From positions 1 through 12,029 of the forward strand of contig MHDO01000065.1 in assembly GCA_001805005.1 (NCBI GenBank): DNA of 12,029 nt, written 5' to 3'. Position 1 is the first letter of the stretch. Each line of letters begins with the position of its first letter. The notes beneath the pieces are model-generated. The model was not told the DNA's origin and did not search any database. It saw only the letters and a program-made list of their open reading frames with translations. This DNA comes from Nitrospinae bacterium RIFCSPLOWO2_12_39_16 (GTDB lineage Bacteria > Nitrospinota > Nitrospinia > UBA9942). The translations under genes and the position numbers were made by a program. Below, piece after piece: positions 6,405-12,029 of this stretch.

Positions 6405-6955
6405 TAACCTTCTCCTAAGATATCCCCTTTTGTGAAAATAGATTCAAACCTGTAACCCTTTTTTTCAAGATTCTCTCTTCCCCCTTCTTCCCTGTCCACA
6501 AGGGCTAAGACCTTTGCAACAACGAACCCTGCCTCCTCTGCCTTTTCAATAGCCTTTAGTGTTGAACCGCCTGTCGTAACAACATCTTCAACTATGGCAA
6601 CCTTGGAGCCCTCTTTAAGCCCCCACCCTCCTTCAATCCAGAGTTGCTTCCCATGTTTCTTCTGCTCCTTCCTTACAAAAAAGGCAGTTATAGTCCTTCC
6701 TTCTATATGGCTCACAATGGCAATTGCAGTTGCAATAGGGTCAGCACCCATTGTAAGCCCGCCAACACCATCAAGCCCCAGATTTTTAATCTTCTCAAAC
6801 ATTAATTTTCCAACTAAAAACGCACCCTTCGGGTTAGTTGTAGTCATCTTGCCATCAATGTAAAAATCACTATCCTTGCCTGATGAAAGAACGACCTTTC
6901 TTTTTTCGTATGACTGTTTTCGCACTATCTTTAATAATTCTTCTTTTAGTATCAT
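6404..6955 (-). CDS. pyrE: Orotate phosphoribosyltransferase
   Basis: PyrE joins orotate to PRPP to give orotidine-5'-phosphate, the fifth step of de novo pyrimidine synthesis, in the cytoplasm. The protein has 183 residues, normal for the compact form of the family. Seen: SSGKDSDFYIDGK (24-36), the orotate-side loop; GGLTMGADPIA (65-75); the mobile catalytic loop FVRKEQKKHGKQ (93-104); and the PRPP motif VEDVVTTGGST (122-132). I chose the ATG at 6955 (MILKEELL) because a GGGGGAG ribosome site sits just in front of it. An upstream ATG at 6988 would add 11 residues (MVNFSHKKGGE) made of that ribosome site and has no support. The gene leads a coupled trio and is divergent from oppD. Confidence 0.94.
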   Translation of the reverse strand: MILKEELLKIVRKQSYEKRKVVLSSGKDSDFYIDGKMTTTNPKGAFLVGKLMFEKIKNLGLDGVGGLTMGADPIATAIAIVSHIEGRTITAFFVRKEQKKHGKQLWIEGGWGLKEGSKVAIVEDVVTTGGSTLKAIEKAEEAGFVVAKVLALVDREEGGRENLEKKGYRFESIFTKGDILGEG

Positions 6956-6983
6956 CTCTCCCCCTTTTTTATGTGAGAAATTT

Positions 6984-7011
6984 ACCATATACTACAGTGA
7001 ATATTCAACAA
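6984..7011 (-). promoter_or_regulatory. Possible pyrE promoter
   Basis: On the minus strand TTGTTG (7006-7011) and TATGGT (6984-6989) are separated by 16 bases and lie about 30 bases upstream of the pyrE start. Both boxes are imperfect (about 4 of 6 each). It is the best candidate in the 101-base divergent region and remains tentative. Confidence 0.28.
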
Positions 7012-7021
7012 AGAAATTCCC

Positions 7022-7050
7022 TTGTCTTGCCAGCAAAAGAAAATTATAAT
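7022..7050 (+). promoter_or_regulatory. Predicted oppD promoter, possibly leaderless
   Basis: TTGTCT (7022-7027, 4 of 6 to the sigma-70 -35 box) is followed after 17 bases by a perfect TATAAT (7045-7050). Transcription would begin about 6-7 bases later, that is, at or within a base or two of the oppD ATG at 7057. No Shine-Dalgarno sequence exists there, which fits a leaderless mRNA. Confidence 0.55.
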
Positions 7051-7056
7051 AGCTCC

Positions 7057-8043
7057 ATGTCAGAGCCTATATTGCAGATTAAAAATCTTAGGACTTACTT
7101 CTATACATCAGAGGGTGTGGCTAAGGCAGTTGATGGTGTAAGTTACGGTATAAATGAGGGCGAGACACTCGGGCTTGTGGGTGAATCAGGTTGTGGAAAG
7201 ACTGTAAGTGCCTTATCAATTCTGAGATTAATACAGGAACCTCCCGGCAGGATTGTGGATGGGGAGATAATCTTTGAAGGTAATAACCTGCTTAAACTCT
7301 CTAATGAGGAAATAAGAAAAATCAGAGGAAATAAAATCTCAATGATATTTCAGGAGCCGATGACAGCCCTGAACCCTGTATTCACTGTCGGCAACCAGAT
7401 TTCTGAGGCATTTACTGTGCATAAGGGATTAAACAAAAGAGAGGCAATGGAAAAATCTATAGAGATGCTTAAAGTTGTAGGAATACCTGCCCCTGAAAAG
7501 ATTGCCTATCAATATCCCCATCAGTTGAGCGGCGGCATGAGGCAGAGGGTCATGATAGCTATGGCACTCGCCTGCAATCCCAAAATCCTGATTGCAGATG
7601 AGCCTACCACAGCACTTGATGTAACAATTCAGGCACAGATACTTGACCTGATGATTAAATTAAAGGAGGAGTTTGGCTCGGCAGTAATCTTAATAACCCA
7701 TGACCTTGGGATTATTGCAGATACTGCAAAAAATGTAGTAATAATGTATGCAGGAAAAGTAGTGGAGACAGCGGATGTAAAGACAATCTTTGCAAATCCA
7801 TTACACCCATATACTCAGGGACTTCTTAAATCTGTCCCTCGTGTAGATAAGGCGGCAGAAAATCACAAAGTAAAAAGAAGGCTCCATGAAATACATGGAA
7901 TTGTCCCGAGTCTCTATAATCTGCCAAAGGGGTGCTATTTCCATCCCCGATGTCCATTTGTAATGGATATATGCAGAGAAAAAGAGCCTGAGTTAAAATC
8001 TGGTGGTGATGGACATTTGGCGTCATGCTGGCTGGTGAGTTAA
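7057..8043 (+). CDS. oppD: Oligopeptide/dipeptide ABC transporter ATPase (OppD/DppD type)
   Basis: One of the two nucleotide-binding subunits of a peptide (or nickel/other solute) importer; it hydrolyses ATP on the cytoplasmic face of the permease. The 328 residues start at the ATG at 7057 (MSEPILQIKNLRTYF). An open frame extends back to 6883 but encodes a spurious hydrophobic stretch antisense to pyrE. Seen: Walker A GESGCGKT (42-49), Q-loop Gln99, ABC signature LSGGMRQR (157-164), Walker B ILIADEP (177-183), H-loop His215, and the oligo_HPY C-terminal domain with GCYFHPRCP (292-300). Cysteines C293, C299, C306 and C324 (C-x5-C-x6-C-x17-C) match the C-terminal [4Fe-4S] cluster pattern described for some peptide-transporter ATPases. 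No permease or binding-protein gene lies beside it. The expected partner oppF is 2.4 kb away, beyond an accessory insert. Confidence 0.93.
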   Translation: MSEPILQIKNLRTYFYTSEGVAKAVDGVSYGINEGETLGLVGESGCGKTVSALSILRLIQEPPGRIVDGEIIFEGNNLLKLSNEEIRKIRGNKISMIFQEPMTALNPVFTVGNQISEAFTVHKGLNKREAMEKSIEMLKVVGIPAPEKIAYQYPHQLSGGMRQRVMIAMALACNPKILIADEPTTALDVTIQAQILDLMIKLKEEFGSAVILITHDLGIIADTAKNVVIMYAGKVVETADVKTIFANPLHPYTQGLLKSVPRVDKAAENHKVKRRLHEIHGIVPSLYNLPKGCYFHPRCPFVMDICREKEPELKSGGDGHLASCWLVS

Positions 8044-8060
8044 TGAAATTTTTATATAAT

Positions 8061-8090
8061 TTAAGCATAATTTCCTGAATTTGTTATAAT
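8061..8090 (+). promoter_or_regulatory. Predicted promoter of the antitoxin-toxin pair, extended -10
   Basis: TGTTATAAT (8082-8090) is a perfect extended -10 element. A weak -35-like TTAAGC lies at 8061-8066 with an 18-base spacer, and an extended -10 can make up for that. Transcription would start near 8097, immediately before the ribosome site GGAGGTGA (8099-8106). Toxin-antitoxin promoters are usually autorepressed; no clear operator palindrome is visible here. Confidence 0.55.
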
Positions 8091-8112
8091 ACATTACTGG
8101 AGGTGATTGAAA

Positions 8113-8343
8113 ATGACAAAAACGATTCATGCTATATATGAGCATGGTGTGTTGAGACCTTTGAACCAAATAGAAGGATTAGAAGAGAATACTGAGGTTG
8201 AGGTAACTATTTCTACTGAAAAAAGGGGGACTCATCCAATTCTAAAATTTGCCGGCATACTCAGTAATAAAGAGGCAGACGAAATGATGAAGGTGATAGA
8301 AGATGAGTTTGAAAAGGTAAATATAGATGAATGGCAAGATTAG
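8113..8343 (+). CDS. AF2212-like (DUF104) antitoxin
   Basis: A 76-residue protein of the AF2212-like/DUF104 family, known as the antitoxin paired with VapC-type PIN toxins. Seen: the opening TKTIHAIYEHGVLRPLNQIEGLEE with the typical 'AxYExGVxxPL' core, then EVEVTIS, forming the small beta-barrel. An acidic, helical C-terminal part follows (about 47-76, EADEMMKVIEDEFEKV), which should wrap onto the toxin. Start: the ATG at 8113 is 6 bases after an excellent GGAGGTGA; an upstream in-frame TTG at 8107 is less likely. It overlaps the toxin gene by 17 bases, typical of toxin-antitoxin coupling. It is the first gene after oppD and has its own predicted promoter. Confidence 0.88.
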   Translation: MTKTIHAIYEHGVLRPLNQIEGLEENTEVEVTISTEKRGTHPILKFAGILSNKEADEMMKVIEDEFEKVNIDEWQD

Positions 8344-8716
8344 TCTTGATACAAACATAGTTATACGGTTATTTAAGAATGACCCTCTTGTTACAAAGAG
8401 GCTTACCACTTTATCAACCATTTATCTTCCTACCCCTGTTATAGCAGAACTTTTATTTACTGCCAGAAATTCATCTCGCCCAAAAGAAAATCTAAAGATT
8501 TACAATGAATTTATTGATGACTGCAATGTTTTGAACATTACAAGAGAAACAGCAAGCCATTATAGTGCTATACGATTAGAGTTAAAGAAAAAGGGACGTC
8601 CCATTCCTGAAAATGACCTTTGGATTGCATCTATTTGTATTGAACATAATCTGCCCCTTGTTACTGGTGATGCCCACTTTGATAATATCAATGGGTTAGA
8701 AGTTATAAGATGGTAG
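8327..8716 (+). CDS. vapC: VapC-type PIN-domain toxin ribonuclease
   Basis: A 129-residue PIN-domain protein. VapC toxins are Mg-dependent ribonucleases that cut tRNA or rRNA when freed from their antitoxin; the target here is unknown. All four expected acidic residues are visible: Asp8 in SLDTNI, Glu41 in VIAELLF, Asp97 in ENDLWI and Asp115 in TGDAHF, so it appears intact. The length is normal. Start: the ATG at 8327 overlaps the antitoxin end by 17 bases, with AAAAGG a short distance upstream; another ATG at 8331 is in the antitoxin frame. The pair AF2212-like + PIN is a known type II arrangement. Its place in the insert suggests it stabilises the surrounding accessory genes; that part is inference. 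Confidence 0.92.
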   Translation: MNGKISLDTNIVIRLFKNDPLVTKRLTTLSTIYLPTPVIAELLFTARNSSRPKENLKIYNEFIDDCNVLNITRETASHYSAIRLELKKKGRPIPENDLWIASICIEHNLPLVTGDAHFDNINGLEVIRW

Positions 8717-8787
8717 CAGATGTGTATCTGGATTGGTGAAGATGCTTTTACATTTGCAGAAGGATAAAAAGACAGTTTAATTACATT

Positions 8788-9933
8788 ATGGAAAAACAAA
8801 AGATAATTGACATATTCAATAAATTTAGAGATGGCTATGATGAAGAAGCTAAAACTGCTATATGGAATGATCACAGCAGACGATTCAGAGAGTTCTGGAA
8901 TAATAAAGTCATTAACAAAAGAATATCCAATTTAAACGAATCAGATATAGATGACATGATAAGAATCCTTGATAAAAATGGAAAAGGAAACACCAGAAAA
9001 GATGAATCGGTGGCCAAAGCCATGATCCCACAGGGTGTATGGAGGAGAATGTTCAGGGAGATCAAGAGTAATGCAAAACTTAAAGACTTACTTAACAACA
9101 TCTTTATTGAGAAAGATGATAAAGAGAAAATCCGTTTAATAAATGAATTGTATGAAAAAAATACGAGTGGGAAAAATAGTTTGACAGGTAAGAGCGCTAT
9201 TGCAATTAATACTATCCTTTTTGCACATGCGATAGAACATATCTCTGTAGTATCCTTGGGGGATAGGAGGAAGATAATTGAATTTTTCGGTTTTTCGGGT
9301 GGTCCAAATTTTGATGTCGATTCACCAGGCAAGAAAATAGTAATGTCCAATAACGCAATAATAGCAGGCTTCAAGTCATTAGGTATCAATGCTTCGCCCA
9401 GAACAATATCTACATTTCTTTACAATTCTGAAATCAAAGGACATTGGAGAGGAGAGCAACCAGAGGATATCAGTAGCGAACCTGAATATTCTCCTGAAGA
9501 ACTGACAAGGGAGGGAAAAGCTGATAAAGCATTATTTTACATGGAGAGTCAACTTGAAGATTTTCTTATTGAAAATTGGGATAGGACAGAGATGGGGAAA
9601 AAGTATGACTTAATAGAAGAAAACGGAGAGATAATAAGTCAACAATATAAAACCGATATTGGCAAGATTGATATTCTTGCACAGGATAAGGCAACCAAAC
9701 AATTGGTTGTTATTGAACTGAAGAAGGACCAGACAAGTGATGATACCGTTGGGCAATTGACAAGATATATGGGATGGCTTGAGGAACATAAGACAGGAGG
9801 AAAGCCAACAAAGGGAATTATAATTTCAGCCAGATATGATAATCGCCTTTATTATGCACTGAAGAAATTAAAGGATGTTGAAGTCTATTTATATAGGGTG
9901 GATTTCAAACTTGAGGAATTTAAAAAAGAATAG
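8788..9933 (+). CDS. NucS-like PD-(D/E)XK nuclease with unrecognised N-terminal region
   Basis: A 381-residue protein in two parts. The C-terminal part (about 245-370) matches the EndoMS/NucS (DUF91) nuclease fold: Glu257 in the leading helix, GKIDIL (292-297) with Asp295, VVIELKK (307-313) with the E-x-K pair Glu310/Lys312, and GQLTRYMGWL (322-331), whose Gln and RYM are typical of the family. All catalytic residues are present. NucS in archaea and actinobacteria cleaves mismatched or branched DNA, but this fusion need not share that role. The N-terminal 240 residues are charged, helical and unrecognised, with AKTAIWNDHSRRFREFW (21-37) as a conspicuous stretch and a more hydrophobic core at about 136-157. 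The ATG at 8788 lacks a clear ribosome site. The gap after vapC is 71 bases. Its company (toxin-antitoxin, DUF1016) suggests a restriction or defence role, which is inference. Confidence 0.82.
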   Translation: MEKQKIIDIFNKFRDGYDEEAKTAIWNDHSRRFREFWNNKVINKRISNLNESDIDDMIRILDKNGKGNTRKDESVAKAMIPQGVWRRMFREIKSNAKLKDLLNNIFIEKDDKEKIRLINELYEKNTSGKNSLTGKSAIAINTILFAHAIEHISVVSLGDRRKIIEFFGFSGGPNFDVDSPGKKIVMSNNAIIAGFKSLGINASPRTISTFLYNSEIKGHWRGEQPEDISSEPEYSPEELTREGKADKALFYMESQLEDFLIENWDRTEMGKKYDLIEENGEIISQQYKTDIGKIDILAQDKATKQLVVIELKKDQTSDDTVGQLTRYMGWLEEHKTGGKPTKGIIISARYDNRLYYALKKLKDVEVYLYRVDFKLEEFKKE

Positions 9934-10025
9934 CTTAAAGGAGATTAATAAACTAAAAATCCGCATGGCGGGATGATGTTTTAGGGCTATCTGTGCCTTT
10001 GCTTATGGTAAAGAAGGATTGATTG

Positions 10026-10394
10026 ATGAGTAAAATTCAGAAAAATAAAGGTCTTTTTGATAAAATCTCCGTTTTAATTGAACAAGCAAGAAGAAAGGTT
10101 GCTGCTACAATAAATCAGGAGATGGTTATTCTTTACTGGAATGTTGGAAAAACTATAAAAGAAGAAATAATAAAATTTAAAAGGGCAGAGTATGGGGAAC
10201 AAATAGTGCAATCACTGACTGCACAATTAACTCAAAGGTATGGGAAAGGATTCTCTTCTCAAAATCTTTGGTATATGGTTCAGTTATATGAGGCTTATCC
10301 AATTCTCCACGCACTGCGTGGAGAATTTAAAGGGCTGAACTGGACACACATAAGGAATCGGTCACAGACTCATACAGACTTGAATAAAGTGTAG
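10026..10394 (+). CDS. DUF1016/YhcG N-terminal domain protein, truncated
   Basis: A 122-residue remnant of a DUF1016 (YhcG-type) protein. Full-length members have roughly 340-380 residues: this N-terminal domain plus a C-terminal PD-(D/E)XK nuclease domain, which is missing here. Seen: ARRKVAATINQEMVILYWNVG (about 25-45), the YGEQIVQSL segment, RYGKGFSSQNLWYMVQLYEAYP and NWTHIR, all in family order. After NWTHIR, where members continue with the domain linker, the frame runs into an inverted repeat that encodes SQTHTDLNKV and then a TAG at 10392-10394. The ATG at 10026 follows GAAGGA by 7 bases; an in-frame TTG at 10023 is unlikely. A 27-base perfect palindrome lies inside the gene. It may be a decaying pseudogene or a free-standing N-terminal domain. 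Confidence 0.8.
   Translation: MSKIQKNKGLFDKISVLIEQARRKVAATINQEMVILYWNVGKTIKEEIIKFKRAEYGEQIVQSLTAQLTQRYGKGFSSQNLWYMVQLYEAYPILHALRGEFKGLNWTHIRNRSQTHTDLNKV
10301..10327. repeat. 27-base perfect palindrome within the DUF1016 fragment
   Basis: AATTCTCCACGCA (10301-10313), a central C, then TGCGTGGAGAATT (10315-10327) form a perfect 13-base-pair inverted repeat with a one-base centre. It is in frame and encodes PILHALRGEF just before the conserved NWTHIR. As DNA it could be a dimer binding site or cruciform; as a remnant it could be an inserted repeat. The perfection of the arms is unlikely to come from coding constraint alone. Confidence 0.85.
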
Positions 10395-10455
10395 GTGTAA
10401 GTATGTATTGTTTCCATTTTCACTTTAACTTTTTTAGTCAGTGAAAGTCTGTGGC
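10361..10455. repeat. CCACAGA-type inverted repeat before oppF
   Basis: Left arm GTCACAGACTCATACAGACT (10361-10380, continuing through AAAGTG at about 10391) and right arm CACTTTAAC...AGTCTGTGGC (10421-10455) are imperfect reverse complements, with a loop of about 29 bases. The left arm encodes the last residues and stop of the truncated DUF1016 gene; the right arm ends 13 bases before the oppF ATG. It shares TCTGTGGCTAAA with the repeats at 2547-2624 and 5284-5360. Confidence 0.78.
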
Positions 10456-10468
10456 TAAAAATTATTTT

Positions 10469-11446
10469 ATGAATAACTCTTTACTCAAAGTTACCAATTT
10501 AAAGAAGCATTTCCCCATAAAGGGGGGTATTCTTTCAAAGACAGTCGGATATGTCTATGCAGTGGATGGAATATCCTTTGAGATAAGACACGGAGAAACT
10601 CTGGGGCTTGTGGGTGAGAGTGGCTGTGGAAAAACCACAGCAGGAAGGGCAATCCTCCGCCTTATAGAGCCTACAGATGGGAAGATTGAATTTGAAGGAA
10701 AGGATATAACAAATTTAACCAAGAAAGAACTTCGCCCCCTGAGAAGGGAGATGCAGATTATTTTTCAGGACCCTTATGCATCATTAAATCCTCGCATGAA
10801 AGTGGGGAGTATCATTGGTGAACCGCTTGAAATCCATAAAATCGCAAAAGGGAAACAAAAGGAGGAGATGGTTGCCAAATTAATGAGGAGGGTGGGTTTA
10901 AGGGCAGACCACATGAAAAGATACCCCCATGAATTCAGCGGGGGTCAGAGGCAGAGGGTCGGCATAGCAAGGGCACTGGCATTAAATCCAAAATTAATAA
11001 TCGGAGATGAGCCTGTCTCAGCACTTGATGTATCAATACAGGCGCAGGTAATAAACCTCCTTGAAGACCTTCAGGATGAATTCAAACTCTCGTATCTCAT
11101 CATATCCCATGATTTAAGACTCATTGAGCATATAAGTGACAGAGTGGCAGTGATGTATCTCGGCAGACTCGTAGAGATGTCAGATAGTGAGAAGCTTTAT
11201 GAATCTCCCCAGCATCCATATACTGAGGCACTCCTCTCAGCGGTCCCCATCCCTGACCCCACAGTCAAAAAGAAGAGGATTATATTAAAAGGGGATGTCC
11301 CTTCACCCATTAATCCGCCGTCAGGATGCTATTTTCACCCTCGCTGTCCATATAAGATGACAATATGCGAAAGTGTCTATCCTGAATTGAAGGATATTGG
11401 AAATGGACAAATAGTTGCATGTCACTTACGCAATCCTCAAGGTTGA
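10469..11446 (+). CDS. oppF: Oligopeptide/dipeptide ABC transporter ATPase (OppF/DppF type)
   Basis: The second ATPase of a peptide-type importer, expected to pair with the OppD above. From the ATG at 10469 it has 325 residues. Seen: the OppF-like opening LKVTNLKKHFPIKGG with the SKTVGYVYAVDGISFEI insert, Walker A GESGCGKT (49-56), Gln100, signature FSGGQRQR (156-163), Walker B LIIGDEP (176-182), His214, and the oligo_HPY domain GCYFHPRCP (286-294). Cysteines C287, C293, C300 and C318 repeat the C-x5-C-x6-C-x17-C pattern of OppD. Start: a GTG at 10451 would add six residues, but it lies inside the repeat; neither start has a ribosome site. Its promoter is unclear, because the repeat replaces the usual oppD-oppF junction. 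It ends 14 bases from the convergent VOC gene. Confidence 0.92.
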   Translation: MNNSLLKVTNLKKHFPIKGGILSKTVGYVYAVDGISFEIRHGETLGLVGESGCGKTTAGRAILRLIEPTDGKIEFEGKDITNLTKKELRPLRREMQIIFQDPYASLNPRMKVGSIIGEPLEIHKIAKGKQKEEMVAKLMRRVGLRADHMKRYPHEFSGGQRQRVGIARALALNPKLIIGDEPVSALDVSIQAQVINLLEDLQDEFKLSYLIISHDLRLIEHISDRVAVMYLGRLVEMSDSEKLYESPQHPYTEALLSAVPIPDPTVKKKRIILKGDVPSPINPPSGCYFHPRCPYKMTICESVYPELKDIGNGQIVACHLRNPQG

Positions 11447-11460
11447 GGAGATGTGATTTA

Positions 11461-12029
11461 TTATCTCCCCTTCTTTTTCTCATGAAATAATTCGCTTCCA
11501 GCACCAGGATATACTATACGTTCCTCTTTCGGCGTGGGTCTCTCAATCTCTGCCCATTTGTCTGATTGAGGCTCCGAGCCTTCCAGAGTTATGGCAGAAG
11601 GTTTTGTATCCCTCATCGCTGGATTCTTACGGATGTCAATACCCTCTTTATTGTGGCTGAACTCAATCGGGATGCCATTTGGGTCATAGGCATAAATAGA
11701 ATGGATAAAACCGTGGTCTATAACATCCGACACTTCAAACCCTGCTGCGGATAGTTTATCCTTCAGTTCCCATAGGTTATCCTCAGTTTCTACTCCAAAG
11801 GATACATGGTCAAATATAAAAGGCCCCTTGACCGGCTGACCATGAACCTTTTCAGGAACTGCCTTTACACCAGTCCATTCAAAGAAGGCAATGAGGTCAT
11901 TTTCCGATATCTCAAAAAAATAATGCCTGTATCCAGGCTGTCCCAGCCCTGCCACCAGCCTCATTCCGAGCAGGTCCCGCCAGAACAGGATGGTCTTGTC
12001 CATATCTCCAGTTGCCATAGCAAGGTGAT
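11461..12029 (-). CDS. VOC (glyoxalase/dioxygenase-fold) family protein, 5' end outside window
   Basis: A metal-dependent vicinal-oxygen-chelate fold protein, cytoplasmic; the reaction is unknown (glyoxalase, epimerase, dioxygenase and resistance proteins share the fold). The frame is open to the window edge: before the ATG at 12018 the codons read HLA, preceded by a codon ending in AT, giving (N/D/H/Y)HLAMATGDMDKTILFWRD, the usual VOC opening with its first metal-binding His. That ATG is therefore most likely internal. Further seen: LLGMRLV, LIAFFEW (likely metal Glu), FDHVSFGVE (second His), YAYDPNGIPIEF (final metal Glu) and then a tail of about 50 residues rich in Pro, Glu and Lys ending HEKKKGR, beyond the usual fold. 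It converges on oppF with a 14-base gap and no visible terminator between them. Confidence 0.88.
   Translation of the reverse strand, partial: HLAMATGDMDKTILFWRDLLGMRLVAGLGQPGYRHYFFEISENDLIAFFEWTGVKAVPEKVHGQPVKGPFIFDHVSFGVETEDNLWELKDKLSAAGFEVSDVIDHGFIHSIYAYDPNGIPIEFSHNKEGIDIRKNPAMRDTKPSAITLEGSEPQSDKWAEIERPTPKEERIVYPGAGSELFHEKKKGR

Noticed and set aside
6883..7056. N-terminal hydrophobic extension of the oppD reading frame
   Set aside because: The frame is open from 6883, but the extra 58 residues run antisense to the pyrE start and across its promoter region, and they match nothing in OppD. The canonical MSEPILQIKNL start at 7057 is preferred.
8043..8078. Eleven-residue frame (ATG overlapping the oppD stop as TAATG) as a relic of the original oppF start
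   Set aside because: It encodes MKFLYNLSIIS and stops. It shows no resemblance to the OppF N-terminus, and an AT-rich spacer gives such frames by chance.
8719..8766. Short frame between vapC and the NucS-like gene reading MCIWIGEDAFTFAEG
   Set aside because: It has 15 codons and no ribosome site. The residues look protein-like, perhaps the worn 3' end of a gene, but the evidence is too thin to call.
8560..9389. Minus-strand frames opposite vapC and the NucS-like gene (104 and 172 codons)
   Set aside because: They are hydrophobic, low-complexity shadows of well-supported plus-strand genes, with no recognisable motif.
10451..10468. GTG at 10451 as the oppF start
   Set aside because: It lies in the arm of the inverted repeat, adds only AKNYF-type residues and has no ribosome site. 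The ATG at 10469 begins the conserved opening.
11447..11460. Bidirectional terminator between oppF and the VOC gene
   Set aside because: The gap is only 14 bases, and no stem-loop is visible in it or at the gene ends.

Overview
The window is AT-rich bacterial chromosome coding for ordinary metabolism, with one accessory insert. Gene content points to an environmental anaerobe or microaerophile: a ferredoxin-type 2-oxoacid oxidoreductase with a fused gamma-alpha subunit, a SUMF1-like exported protein of the 'GGCFQMGDTFGDG' type, and many short AT-rich repeats between genes. This resembles Nitrospirota or Desulfobacterota-like lineages, but that is an impression from protein style, not a phylogenetic result.

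Layout. Positions 1-5197 (minus strand) hold a co-directional run in transcription order: korA (gamma-alpha fusion), korB, ribF, a YbhN/LPG-synthase-type flippase-like membrane protein, and the first 158 codons of a class-V aminotransferase/cysteine desulfurase that leaves the window. ribF and the flippase gene overlap (ATGA). Positions 5450-6955 (minus) hold a tightly coupled trio: pyrE, a 65-codon cysteine-bearing small protein, and a secreted SUMF1/FGE-sulfatase-domain protein. A divergent promoter region (6956-7056) separates pyrE from the plus-strand oppD (7057-8043). The partner ATPase oppF sits at 10469-11446. Between them are about 2.4 kb of accessory genes: an AF2212-like antitoxin, a VapC PIN toxin, a NucS-like PD-(D/E)XK nuclease with a long unrecognised N-terminal region, and a truncated DUF1016/YhcG-type protein. 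A VOC (glyoxalase-fold) gene enters from the right edge on the minus strand and converges on oppF with a 14-base gap.

The most unusual part is not a gene family but the repeats. At least three kinds of short inverted or tandem repeat occupy gene junctions: octamer GAGTT repeats (485-582), AGCTGAT/CTGTCAGC repeats (3482-3512, plus an in-frame copy inside korA at 4034-4057), and CCACAGA/CCACGAA inverted repeats (2547-2624, 5241-5402, 10361-10455). They supply C-terminal codons and/or stop codons of several genes (flippase, KorA, KorB stop, DUF1016 fragment), and the genes just downstream of them tend to lack a Shine-Dalgarno sequence. I saw no rRNA, tRNA, CRISPR array, transposase or convincing rho-independent terminator. 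There is no gene-free stretch longer than about 300 bases; the longest is 5198-5449.
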